Shown here: positions 22,105 through 30,001 of the stretch, piece after piece
Numbering within the stretch: position 1 is the stretch's first letter
Layout of the letters: each line of letters starts with the position of its first letter
From: a virus
Strand: one strand, 5' to 3'
DNA length: 44,049 nt
Virus record (IMG/VR): IMGVR_UViG_3300033145_001836
Coordinates: 1 to 44,049 of that record
Made by a program: the position numbers and the translations under genes
The notes under the pieces: generated by a model
Databases searched by the model: none
What the model was told of the DNA's origin: nothing
What the model saw: the letters and a program-made list of their open reading frames with translations, nothing else

Positions 22105-23631
22105 TCAAACATATAATTCAGGCGGGATATATTCTTCTTCTTTTTCCCCCTCTTTCTTTTTCTTATCACGTTTAGCCTTCCGAAGCCAAGCAGGAAGACC
22201 ACTCCATACCTCTTCAGGGTCTTTACCAAGAGCATCAGGGTCTTCCATTATTACATCATAAATATAGTTACCAAAGTCTTTTTTCTGGTCATCTGTAAGC
22301 ATACTATAAGCAGGACTTTCTAATAAGCTTATTATCCCATTGAAGTGAACCTGGACCTCAGCTATGTCTATCTCAGAGGCTTTCAATTTTAACGATTCTA
22401 TTACTCGCTCGTTGCTTATATCATACTGCCTAGCACTCTCTGCTATTTGTGCGGTGGCTACAGCCATATCGGCAGTGTTCTTTATTTCTAACATATCCAC
22501 TTCATGCGTAAAAGCGTCTGCTTGAAGGTCTCTTATTCTTTCATCTGTTAAATCAAATTCCTCTTTAGCCCAAGCCAAAGTATCATTGAACTGGTCTCTA
22601 CTCCTCTCATCCGTCATATTATTGTTTCTTATAGTTTCTCCCAAAGTATCAACAGCTACTTTTCTTTCCCATGTATTCCTTTTCTCTTTAACATTCAATT
22701 CCTTATACATATAATGAAGGTTTTCTAGAAAATTAACCCTGGTCCAGGGTAACCCAGTTTTAGGGTCAACAGTAGAAGCCTCCATTAAATCAAACTCTTT
22801 TTCAAACTGCTCTACTGCATAGGGGTTACCTGTTTCTGGATTTATGGCTACCTTTTCCTCTAGCTTAAACAGCTTGAGCCACTTAGGTTCTCCTTCCCAG
22901 GTGTTAAACTTTTGGTTAGCTAAAAGCAGAGCCATTTGACCTGCTATCTGATTACTGGCTATTGTTCCTCGGCTTTCTATTTCTGCGGCTGATATTTTTT
23001 CCCTACTTTTTATTTCTGCCCCAGCTATATATTCCGCCGACCCTGTATAAGTCTCAGCTACGTCTTTCCTACCAGCTACTTCTATCTCAGCAACATCCCT
23101 AGCGGTTTTTCCACGGATTCTTTCTCTCTCCGTCTCTTTCTCACCTAGAGTTAAATCAGTTCTTGCCTCTAGTACTGCTATATCCCTTGCAGCTTTTGCT
23201 TGTATTTTAGCAATTTCTTTTTGCCCAGCAATCCCAGCTAAGGTTTCTGCACCTCCATATATACGTTCCTCTCTAGCCTGTTCATAACCCCCATATCTTC
23301 CAAGAACTTCCCTTTGAACATCACTTAACAAACCCATTTCTTTGAGCCTAACTTCTTCCGTCTTTTCTAACTGCCTTCTTGTAGTATCCCCAGAAGTAAG
23401 AACTCCTCGTCTTTGCATTCCTTTTTCTATCTCAGGCAAAGCTCTCAGCCTTTCGGCTTCTCCAAATTCAGATATGCTCTCTTTTGCAAAGGTCATTTCT
23501 TGTTCAGCTTCTGGAGATAAAACCCCCCCTCCCCTTTCACTGCTTTTCCTAATATCATTTAAGATAATATCTCTCAAATCGGGGGAGGAAATTTGGTCAA
23601 AGGTTAAACTTGTGGCTTTGGTCTTATTCAT
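22105..23631 (-). CDS. Ala/Glu/Arg-rich coiled-coil late protein (508 aa)
   Basis: Residues 120-260 consist of degenerate helical repeats (for example ARDIAVLEA, ARDVAEIEVAGRKDVAE, SAAEIESRG), predicted as long coiled coils. The N-terminus includes RRGVLTSGDTTRRQLEK, similar to motifs I have seen in structural proteins of podoviruses. The C-terminus is Lys/Glu-rich. It probably belongs to the virion's internal or tail-needle assembly. It overlaps the preceding 80-aa gene by 4 bases. Confidence 0.55.
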   Translation of the reverse strand: MNKTKATSLTFDQISSPDLRDIILNDIRKSSERGGGVLSPEAEQEMTFAKESISEFGEAERLRALPEIEKGMQRRGVLTSGDTTRRQLEKTEEVRLKEMGLLSDVQREVLGRYGGYEQAREERIYGGAETLAGIAGQKEIAKIQAKAARDIAVLEARTDLTLGEKETERERIRGKTARDVAEIEVAGRKDVAETYTGSAEYIAGAEIKSREKISAAEIESRGTIASNQIAGQMALLLANQKFNTWEGEPKWLKLFKLEEKVAINPETGNPYAVEQFEKEFDLMEASTVDPKTGLPWTRVNFLENLHYMYKELNVKEKRNTWERKVAVDTLGETIRNNNMTDERSRDQFNDTLAWAKEEFDLTDERIRDLQADAFTHEVDMLEIKNTADMAVATAQIAESARQYDISNERVIESLKLKASEIDIAEVQVHFNGIISLLESPAYSMLTDDQKKDFGNYIYDVIMEDPDALGKDPEEVWSGLPAWLRKAKRDKKKKEGEKEEEYIPPELYV

Positions 23632-23870
23632 TTCCTTTTCATCTCTTTAAGAGTTGTGTCTATTCTTATGACTATACCTTTAATTTCCTTTGTATCGGTT
23701 TTGAGCTCTTTTATGTCCTTATCTTGTTGATTGGCTTGGTATACTATCTTTTCATGTTCCTTACAGAAAGGATTATTGTTCCTCTTAGCTACAAGAGGAC
23801 TAAACTTCACTATTGCTACGATAACAGTAAACAAGCCAGTTATTACCACCCCAGCTATCCCATAATCCAT
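23628..23870 (-). CDS. Membrane anchor plus coiled coil (80 aa), possible holin/XhlA-like
   Basis: One transmembrane helix (GIAGVVITGLFTVIVAIVKF) is followed by a heptad-like coiled coil (DKDIKELKTDTKEIKGIVIR). Haemolysin XhlA-like and some spanin-like phage proteins show the reverse order, so the name is not certain. GAGGGGAG precedes the ATG. It could be a second lysis protein or an assembly anchor. Confidence 0.5.
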   Translation of the reverse strand: MDYGIAGVVITGLFTVIVAIVKFSPLVAKRNNNPFCKEHEKIVYQANQQDKDIKELKTDTKEIKGIVIRIDTTLKEMKRK

Positions 23871-24271
23871 TATTTTCTCCCCTCTAAAGTGAGAATAAGA
23901 GCTCCAGTGTCCCCAGAAGTAGCGGTTTTTGCTGTATTGCTGAGATTAACAATCCTTGTGGTTAAGGTATGCTCCGTAACTCTTCGGATGTTTGGCCACG
24001 AGACCTTAACAAAATAATAATACCATCCAGCAGAAGCCCTTCCGTCGCTCTCAGAAAAAGCGTGCATTCTAGCTACATCATCATTTTCATCCAACAACTC
24101 AACCAGCCAGGCTCGTTTATCCGCACTCTTTATTCTTACCACCTCTATAGTACCTCTACCATCGGCTCTCCACCCGTCAAGAGTTTCCGACTCTGAACCC
24201 TGGGCAGCGATGGCACTAGTGAAGTCCTCAGCTTGAGTGCTTGAAACCATGTAGTTTTTCTCAACTCCCAT
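23870..24271 (-). CDS. Hypothetical structural-type protein (133 aa)
   Basis: A strand-rich protein without signal peptide, unlike its neighbours on one side. It contains WRADGRGTIEVVRIKSADKR and WPNIRRVTEHTLTTRIVNL. No family recognised. AAGGAG lies before the ATG. It shares one base with the next gene's start. Confidence 0.6.
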   Translation of the reverse strand: MGVEKNYMVSSTQAEDFTSAIAAQGSESETLDGWRADGRGTIEVVRIKSADKRAWLVELLDENDDVARMHAFSESDGRASAGWYYYFVKVSWPNIRRVTEHTLTTRIVNLSNTAKTATSGDTGALILTLEGRK

Positions 24272-24309
24272 TTTGTTATCTCCTTTTTAAACCCATCTTT
24301 TTAGCTTAT

Positions 24310-25080
24310 CTATCTTCTAATTAAGTCATCGGTTCGTAGACTTGCCTTTATAGTAGTATTATAGCCATTGGTTGCTCCTCCAGTTAAAACAAGATAACCA
24401 AAAGTACAACTAACAGGAAATGGTATAGTCCATTCTGTTATTGTGGAGCTTATTGTTGTGCTATCTATCCTAGCAACCATGAAGTTATTATCTGCATCTA
24501 TTGAACCTCCCCAAGCAACCGCATTGACTGATATAGAATCTCCATCTTGGGTCGTATGAAAGTGTACACCTGTAAGTGGTTCTACTTCGAAATACAAGGT
24601 GGAATCCACTCCTGTACCAGCTACATATAAGCTATCTTTATACAAGCTACTAGGAAACCAACTATCCCATCTATATAGAGGTCTTACATAAGGTCGCTTA
24701 GATATAGGATATCTATCATTATTCATAACTTGATAGGTGGTGGTAGTATCCCTGTTACTATAGGTCTTAGCATCAGACCCTGTGGAATCAGCCCTTAGGA
24801 TTGCGTAATAAGTAGTATTAGGAATAAGCCCTGTAGCCGACCCTGAAGTAGCCGTATCGGCAAGTATAAATTCGGACCCTCCACCAGAGGAATCATTTGG
24901 GTCAGTAGAACATACTAGTATTAACGAATCCGTCTTTGCGGGGTCAGGGTTACTTATGCTAAATGTGATAGTTGTGTTTGTTTTACTTGACTGTGATATT
25001 GTGCTTACATTAGCCGCAGCCCATAAATATAGACTACCAACAACGAGCAATAGTAAATTAACGATAATGAATCTTCTCAT
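24310..25080 (-). CDS. Secreted-type protein with fibronectin-III-like repeat (256 aa)
   Basis: The N-terminus has the Sec signal layout: MRRF, a hydrophobic core (IIVNLLLLVVGSLYLW), then AAAN as a possible cleavage site near residue 23. Residues 25-115 (ATGLIPNTTYYAILRADS) match a fibronectin type III fold, whose hallmark is the xGLxPxTxYYxxxxA strand. The rest is Ser/Thr-rich and strand-like. It is in the fibre region of the late operon, where signal peptides are not expected. AAAGGGAGG precedes the ATG. Confidence 0.65.
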   Translation of the reverse strand: MRRFIIVNLLLLVVGSLYLWAAANVSTISQSSKTNTTITFSISNPDPAKTDSLILVCSTDPNDSSGGGSEFILADTATSGSATGLIPNTTYYAILRADSTGSDAKTYSNRDTTTTYQVMNNDRYPISKRPYVRPLYRWDSWFPSSLYKDSLYVAGTGVDSTLYFEVEPLTGVHFHTTQDGDSISVNAVAWGGSIDADNNFMVARIDSTTISSTITEWTIPFPVSCTFGYLVLTGGATNGYNTTIKASLRTDDLIRR

Positions 25081-25092
25081 TTAAACCTCCCT

Positions 25093-25686
25093 TTAAGGAT
25101 GTACCCTGTTTGCTGTGTATGTAAAACCCATGCTGACTAAGGCGGGTTCAGATAAAGCCACACCCGAATCAACCGTTACTGCACTAATTTCCATAATTAT
25201 TATCTCCATATCATTAAACTCCTCTGCTGCAATAGTTATGCTACTTGTGAAATAGACAATTTGGTCTGTTGTTGAGGCGGAATCATAACTGTCTTGTACG
25301 GCATCTGTGACTTCTCCAGAGTTGCAATTCTCACCTGAGAGGTCTACAACAAGGTTTTTAACTTGCCACTTGACCGTTTTAGCACTCTCGTCATTCCCTG
25401 TTGTACTTCTTGTCCAAAGGATATTGATTGCTATATCCCCTGAAGCATAATCACCAGGTACACCAAATTTATAATATGCAGCGTCGGTGTTTACAGTAAA
25501 TTCGTAGACATTTGTTATGCCATAGTTGTTTATTGCTGGTGGATGGGTTACGTTCTTACCTAATTGTGAGGCTGGTATACGAACATTTTTGGTATAAGTA
25601 CCATAACCTACGCCATTTACGTGCATTTGTGCAACGGCTATCTTTACAGTAAATATTATTAATAAAAGTATTAATAGTTTTTTCAT
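25093..25686 (-). CDS. Secreted-type beta-rich protein (197 aa)
   Basis: MKKLLILLLIIFTVKIAVAQ is a textbook Sec signal peptide with an AVA/Q cleavage site near residue 19. The mature part is strand-rich with paired acidic residues and no catalytic motif. It may be a fibre, a surface adhesin or a protein acting in the periplasm. It lies between two other genes with hydrophobic N-termini. Confidence 0.6.
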   Translation of the reverse strand: MKKLLILLLIIFTVKIAVAQMHVNGVGYGTYTKNVRIPASQLGKNVTHPPAINNYGITNVYEFTVNTDAAYYKFGVPGDYASGDIAINILWTRSTTGNDESAKTVKWQVKNLVVDLSGENCNSGEVTDAVQDSYDSASTTDQIVYFTSSITIAAEEFNDMEIIIMEISAVTVDSGVALSEPALVSMGFTYTANRVHP

Positions 25687-25740
25687 TTTTATAATCCCTG
25701 TTTAGTGATAAGGATTGCTGTTATGAGCCTAAATTTCATA

Positions 25741-26343
25741 TTACGGCACTCCCACATAAGTTGACATCGGATTGAAGAAAATCTTATCCTCAGCAACCAC
25801 CTCGCCAATGATGACAGCCGTGTCGCCTGTACCCGATGGTCTTACAATAGTTGGTTGTCCAGCAGTTGTGCCTACATAAACATCTGTGCTATCTTCGGCA
25901 ACAGTTATAGTTGTCCACGGTGTAAAGTAAACATAACCCCTATGGAGAAATTTACCATAAGCATTTGCCTGTACGCCATTTCGCTGAACACAAATTACCT
26001 TGACTTTTGCAGTTGTCAGAACATCAGCATCGCCGAGAGCAAATTCTTGGTCACCATCACGATAGCAAACCTCACCAAATTTGATATTCTCATCAGCTTT
26101 CCATATAACAGGGTCGCCCGTAAAAGTACTGTCAGCCATTCCCCTGGGGTCGCCGTGACCACCAACGAAAGCACTGTCAACTGTAGCTGTTTCCATTGTA
26201 GTAGTACCCGTGAGCACGGTATCCTTAAGCAACTCCGTTATATTGTCATAAACTCCTATAATCTCTGCTTTGGGAAACACATCAAACAGGAAAATACTAA
26301 CAAAAACCAAACCAATAATAATTATCAAAAGTTTATTTCTCAT
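25741..26343 (-). CDS. Signal/anchor plus phage decoration-like domain (200 aa)
   Basis: Residues 1-25 (LLIIIIGLVFVSIFLFDVF) form a signal peptide or membrane anchor without a clear A-x-A site. Residues 75-200 (VIWKADENIKFGEVCYRDGD ... GTGDTAVIIGEVVAEDKIFF followed by NP) match the C-terminal pattern of small phage head-fibre/decoration domains that end 'GxxxxADxIyFNPS'. A virion-type domain behind a signal peptide is unusual. Its ATG overlaps the preceding stop by 4 bases. Confidence 0.6.
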   Translation of the reverse strand: MRNKLLIIIIGLVFVSIFLFDVFPKAEIIGVYDNITELLKDTVLTGTTTMETATVDSAFVGGHGDPRGMADSTFTGDPVIWKADENIKFGEVCYRDGDQEFALGDADVLTTAKVKVICVQRNGVQANAYGKFLHRGYVYFTPWTTITVAEDSTDVYVGTTAGQPTIVRPSGTGDTAVIIGEVVAEDKIFFNPMSTYVGVP

Positions 26344-26624
26344 TCCTCCCCCCTGGTTAAATCATTAAACCAATATAATTCTTCCATAACATCAACAAAC
26401 ATTACCAACGCAATACATAAAGCACCGATAATAGGGATACAAATATACGGATTCCCATCAATCTGTTGTCCACCGCTCATGGTTATTATGCAACATATCC
26501 CTAACACAATCATCCTCCATAATATAGAAAGCAACTTACTTAGGACACTTTTCTCCTCTTGCCTTCCTTCTACCTTTTTGTCCAGTTTTTCTTCTATAAC
26601 TGCTCTTGTATGGACCACTTCCAT
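26340..26624 (-). CDS. Two-helix membrane protein (94 aa), possible holin
   Basis: A polar, Glu/Lys-rich start is followed by two hydrophobic segments (about 37-50 and 63-78) and an acidic tail. GTG 26627 or ATG 26624 are both possible, with GAGG upstream. Its first 89 bases overlap the 38-aa gene in another frame. Two-TM topology fits class II holins, but its place inside the fibre cluster is not typical. Confidence 0.5.
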   Translation of the reverse strand: MEVVHTRAVIEEKLDKKVEGRQEEKSVLSKLLSILWRMIVLGICCIITMSGGQQIDGNPYICIPIIGALCIALVMFVDVMEELYWFNDLTRGEE

Positions 26625-26652
26625 CACGTTTACCTCGTTTAGTTCTACTCAT
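26536..26652 (-). CDS. Very basic small protein (38 aa)
   Basis: AAGGAG lies 8 bases before the ATG at 26652. The peptide (RGKRDGSGPYKSSYRRKTGQ ... KARGEKCPK) is nearly half Lys/Arg and resembles tiny basic phage proteins with the RDGxGPY pattern. It may bind nucleic acid. It overlaps the 94-aa membrane gene out of frame by 89 bases. Confidence 0.5.
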   Translation of the reverse strand: MSRTKRGKRDGSGPYKSSYRRKTGQKGRRKARGEKCPK

Positions 26653-26672
26653 TTTTACTCCTTCTCGACCTT

Positions 26673-27590
26673 TTAATAAGTTTCCCAAGTACCAGTCTGG
26701 CTCACAACCTGCCACGAAGTACCATCTAAAGCAACCAGGGTAACAGTTTCTCCTATTTGCCCAGCAGCACAATAATTAGCCTGAGCATCAGCAGTAGCAT
26801 AGACTATATCATCGCTACCTCCAGGAAGTATTATCAATGAGTCAGTATCAGTAGTAACAAAGGTATAAGTAAGTCCCGCCACAGCGGTAGGTAAGGTTAT
26901 TTCAACAGCAGCACTTGCTGCTCCATTGGTAATTAGACCCCCTGATGGGATAACAACTGATGTGAGTGTGCTATCCGTTGCAACGGTAAAGATAGTTGTG
27001 CTCCCACTAATACTACCACTTGCTTTTATGCTCCCAGTAACATCTAATGCCACTCCTGGACTTGTGTTATTTATACCAAAGTAGCCCGTAGAGAAATCCC
27101 CGAAGATACCATTAGTACTATAAAACCCAGTAGTAATATAAAGCTTATGGCTAGAGGTGGTATTGTCGTAACCCGCCATGTAACCCAGGTAAAGACAACC
27201 TATACCTGTGGTATGGCTACTCCCCGCAAACATTCCTAATCCAGTAACTCCATACCCTGTGGTTAGGGAGCGTAGGGCATAATCACCATAGGCAGTATTT
27301 CCTGTACCTGTGGTCAGGGAACCTAAGGTACTCGTTCCGCTTAACTCGTTATCTACACCATAGGCTAGCCTTAAGCCAAGGGTTAATAAAGATAAAACAA
27401 AAGTTGTGTAAATTAACTTCTTTAACATTTTGATTCCTCCTTCCCTAAAAGTACGTATTATTTTTTTGTCTGGTATTGGGATTAAATGCTCTTCATATAC
27501 AAGACCGTTTAAACCGTATTTACGTACGTGATATTTTTTTCCATCTATAATTCGTATAGTTGCTGATGGTATTTCTTTTAAATTGTTCAT
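26673..27590 (-). CDS. Fibre/adhesin-like protein with two possible starts (305 or 251 aa)
   Basis: The long form starts at ATG 27590 (GGGGGG ribosome site). An in-frame ATG at 27428 has a better site (AAGGAGG) and begins a Sec signal peptide (KKLIYTTFVLSLLTLGLRLAYG). The mature part shows NTAYGDYALRSLTTGYG, LGYMAGYDN and SHKLYIT, a repeat type found in trimeric adhesins and phage tail fibres. The C-terminus (GETVTLVALDGTSWQVVSQT, then GTW) is common at phage fibre ends. It probably binds the host surface; the signal peptide would be internal in the long form. Confidence 0.65.
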   Translation of the reverse strand: MNNLKEIPSATIRIIDGKKYHVRKYGLNGLVYEEHLIPIPDKKIIRTFREGGIKMLKKLIYTTFVLSLLTLGLRLAYGVDNELSGTSTLGSLTTGTGNTAYGDYALRSLTTGYGVTGLGMFAGSSHTTGIGCLYLGYMAGYDNTTSSHKLYITTGFYSTNGIFGDFSTGYFGINNTSPGVALDVTGSIKASGSISGSTTIFTVATDSTLTSVVIPSGGLITNGAASAAVEITLPTAVAGLTYTFVTTDTDSLIILPGGSDDIVYATADAQANYCAAGQIGETVTLVALDGTSWQVVSQTGTWETY

Positions 27591-27592
27591 TA

Positions 27593-28447
27593 TTATTCCC
27601 CCCAAACTTGAACATACTCAACATAAGCATGACTGTCGCCTGTATCAATGCATTGAGCACCAATAGCTAATTGCCATACGCTACTTGGAACATTGGTACT
27701 ATGTGTAGCCCTGAGCGTGCCATCAATGTAGAATTTTACATCGGAAGCTGTTATTATAATTTCAAAATCATACCATGTGCCACTGGTTATGTATGCTGAT
27801 AAGTCAGTGCTCTCAAGAGTAGTACCATCCGAAGTACAAGCATATGGTTTGTGGTCTGTAGCTTTAACAACGATAGTGGCTACCTCAGAATTGGCTAAAT
27901 AAAAATCAATAACCATTCCCAATGTTCTTTCATTTCCAACGAAACCTATTCCCGCAATAGTATCATCTCCAAAAGTAAGCTCTGCATGTGTCTTGAAATG
28001 TAAGGTTGTCACAGTATCTTTTATTGAAAACACTACTTTGTCCCTCGTATCGGCTATTGCATCATCACCATCAGTTTGACCAGTACAGCTTAAGTACCCT
28101 GCTGGAGCACCACCAGTATCATTTATGACCTCGACAGCTCCCATTCCTGTATCTAGAACGTTCCAGAATGTTGTATCAGGAGCACCATCATTAACAACAG
28201 TGTTGAAATAATCCTGAAATCCAGGGAACACTCCTATACCGAGTAATGACTCCTCTTTATCAGATAGCAGCGATAATCCGCTTATAGCATCCGACAGAGC
28301 CTCAAGACTATCAGTAGTATTATCAAAGGTAAAGTTACCATCTTTATGAAGAATATCCTGAAGGCTCTTTCCTGTAGGAGCACTAGTTATAGCCCCTGTT
28401 ATTAACCCTTTTATATAAGCCTCAAGATTCTCATACCCTATGCTCAT
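27593..28447 (-). CDS. LamG/concanavalin-like lectin protein B (284 aa)
   Basis: The N-terminus MSIGYENLEAYIKGLI, GKSLQDIL and TDSLEAL is typical of phage structural fibres. Residues 85-284 have the jelly-roll pattern of LamG-like lectins (WYDFEIIITASDVKFYIDG, TLRATHSTNVPS, YVQVWGE). It is a paralogue of the gene at 28892-29593, sharing the MSIGYENL start and the C-terminal 60 residues. It is likely a receptor-binding or head-fibre protein. Its ATG overlaps the stop of the frameshifted small gene (ATGA). Confidence 0.7.
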   Translation of the reverse strand: MSIGYENLEAYIKGLITGAITSAPTGKSLQDILHKDGNFTFDNTTDSLEALSDAISGLSLLSDKEESLLGIGVFPGFQDYFNTVVNDGAPDTTFWNVLDTGMGAVEVINDTGGAPAGYLSCTGQTDGDDAIADTRDKVVFSIKDTVTTLHFKTHAELTFGDDTIAGIGFVGNERTLGMVIDFYLANSEVATIVVKATDHKPYACTSDGTTLESTDLSAYITSGTWYDFEIIITASDVKFYIDGTLRATHSTNVPSSVWQLAIGAQCIDTGDSHAYVEYVQVWGE

Positions 28448-28603
28448 TTTCTTTTCTTTCCTTTTTTCCTTTTAAGCTTTCCAGTTGGCTTCCATCCGAG
28501 GTCTATTCCTCTTAGTAAACTAATAGCTTTCTTAGCCCTGCTTAACCTTCCACTTGCCACCTTTTTGATGAAGTACCTTGCTACCACTTCTCCTATATGG
28601 CAT
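28444..28603 (-). pseudogene. Small basic protein split by a +1 frameshift (about 53 aa when joined)
   Basis: ATG 28603, one base after the preceding stop, encodes MPYRRSGSKVLHQKGGKWKV then KQG and TAA. In the +1 frame the reading continues KKAISLLRGIDLGWKPTGKL and a Lys-rich tail to TGA at 28446-28444, which overlaps the next ATG. Only the joined product fills the gap exactly, and it resembles small phage proteins with a WxVK(Q) strand followed by a LLxGxxxGWKPTGK helix. Either a programmed shift at GGC-TAA, a disabled gene or a sequencing error. Confidence 0.45.
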
Positions 28604-28604
28604 G

Positions 28605-28892
28605 TTATTCTTTCCTCTTTCTGTTGAGGGACTCAAAACCTCCTGAACCTTCTAGCCTCCCCAACCTTTTAAGCTTTCCTAAAATAACACAAGGCTTTTC
28701 TCTATGAGCAAGTTCCTCTAAAACTCCAAACATTTGTTCATCAATTAAATCCATTATTATAGGACTATATCTTGCCTGAAGATAACTCTGTATACTTCCC
28801 TTAAAGGTTCTATTTTCCCTCTCCTCAACAATCCCTTTCAAAACCTCATCTTGGTCATCATTTAAAGTTATTCTTATTTCATAAGTATTCAT
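28605..28892 (-). CDS. Hypothetical protein (95 aa)
   Basis: The ATG overlaps the stop of the lectin-like gene A (TAATGA). A strand (TYEIRITLNDDQDEVL) then helices, with a basic C-terminus. It recalls ribbon-helix-helix or small chaperone folds, neither convincingly. Its place between two lectin-like paralogues suggests a fibre-related role. Confidence 0.55.
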   Translation of the reverse strand: MNTYEIRITLNDDQDEVLKGIVEERENRTFKGSIQSYLQARYSPIIMDLIDEQMFGVLEELAHREKPCVILGKLKRLGRLEGSGGFESLNRKRKE

Positions 28893-29593
28893 TATTCTGT
28901 CCAGACGTGTACGTATTGTAGCTTTAAATCACTCTGTACACCGTTAGTATTCTTAGCCCCAGCAAAGAAACTCATCACTCCACTAGGAACCCTAGTACTA
29001 TGGGTGGCTCTTAAAGAACCATTTATATAAAGCTTAACATTAGTAGCCGTAAGAACTACAAGGTAGGTTATTTCTGTGTTCTCCGTGAAATAGCTACTGA
29101 TGGTAGTAGCCTGAAGGGTAGTTCCATCATCAGTACAAAACCTAACAATATCATTATCTACATGTATACCTGCACTCCAATTAGTCCCCCCATCGTAGCT
29201 ATCCGCTGTAGTTACTGCTGCTTTACCAAATCCTATAGCATATTCCCCTTCTGCATCTACAATATTTAATTTACTTTCCCATCTCAAGCTACTAACATCA
29301 CCATTAACCTTAGCTATATTCCAAGTCTTAAGCCCGTTGGTGTTAATAGTACTATCATTAGTAGCCCCTGTACCAGCTAATACCCTACAATAACCTAAAG
29401 CTTTCCCGCTCATCTCTACCGTTACGGTTCCATCATTATCCTCCACCACAGCCCAATTAGAAGTATTAGGGTCGCCTCCTTCCGCCACATCATTAAACCA
29501 CTCCATTAATCCCTTCTGACCTCTACATCCTAATAGGGATTTTTCCTTCTTAGTAAAAAGGCTGGTTGTAAGATTTTCGTACCCTATACTCAT
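28892..29593 (-). CDS. LamG/concanavalin-like lectin protein A (233 aa)
   Basis: The protein starts MSIGYENL like its paralogue at 27593-28447 but lacks the GKSLQDIL segment. The second half follows the same jelly-roll: CTDDGTTLQATTISSYF, VKLYINGSLRATHSTRVPSG, YVHVWTE. It is likely a receptor-binding or decoration protein. AAGAAGG precedes the ATG, and a 29-bp dyad lies in the leader just upstream. Confidence 0.7.
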   Translation of the reverse strand: MSIGYENLTTSLFTKKEKSLLGCRGQKGLMEWFNDVAEGGDPNTSNWAVVEDNDGTVTVEMSGKALGYCRVLAGTGATNDSTINTNGLKTWNIAKVNGDVSSLRWESKLNIVDAEGEYAIGFGKAAVTTADSYDGGTNWSAGIHVDNDIVRFCTDDGTTLQATTISSYFTENTEITYLVVLTATNVKLYINGSLRATHSTRVPSGVMSFFAGAKNTNGVQSDLKLQYVHVWTE

Positions 29594-29617
29594 GGATTAA
29601 CCTTCTTTTTTAACTTT

Positions 29618-29646
29618 TTTAACTGTTTACCTGGTGAATAGTTAAA
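29618..29646. promoter_or_regulatory. 29-bp dyad, copy 3 (14-1-14)
   Basis: Left arm TTTAACTGTTTACC, centre T, right arm GGTGAATAGTTAAA. It sits in the 57-base gap before lectin-like gene A in the late operon. This copy has the closest match to the consensus. Confidence 0.7.
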
Positions 29647-29650
29647 ACTC

Positions 29651-30001
29651 CTAAGTAACCGTTTGCCCAAAGACAAACACGTTTACCTTACTAGCAGTAT
29701 CCGCAACAGCCTGCAAAGAATCATTTTCCGTATCTAAAATAAGCTCAATATCATTAATAGTAACTGAAGCTTCAGAATCAAGACTTTTTTTATAAATCTG
29801 ATTCCCAGTTCCTGCGGTTCCTACGGCTCCACCACCTGTTGCAGGTACTAAATAAAGAGTAACCGTAATTGCGGAGCTATGAGTATTGTGTATATAAATC
29901 CCATCAATATGGGTTTTGGTGTTTGCTGCATTTGTAACATAAGCCGCAGCACTATCCGTGAGCTGGATAGTAGTATTAAGCCAAGCAAAAGTAACAGCCA
30001 T
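29651..30001 (-). CDS. Small virion-type beta-sandwich protein (116 aa)
   Basis: Strands IDGIYIHNTHSSAITVTLYL and VNVFVFGQTVT match a common small phage structural protein, in which an Ig-like sandwich has the NTxxxxxTVTLYLVP strand. Its role is unknown; minor head or tail component fits the neighbours. AAAGGAGG precedes the ATG. Confidence 0.65.
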   Translation of the reverse strand: MAVTFAWLNTTIQLTDSAAAYVTNAANTKTHIDGIYIHNTHSSAITVTLYLVPATGGGAVGTAGTGNQIYKKSLDSEASVTINDIELILDTENDSLQAVADTASKVNVFVFGQTVT

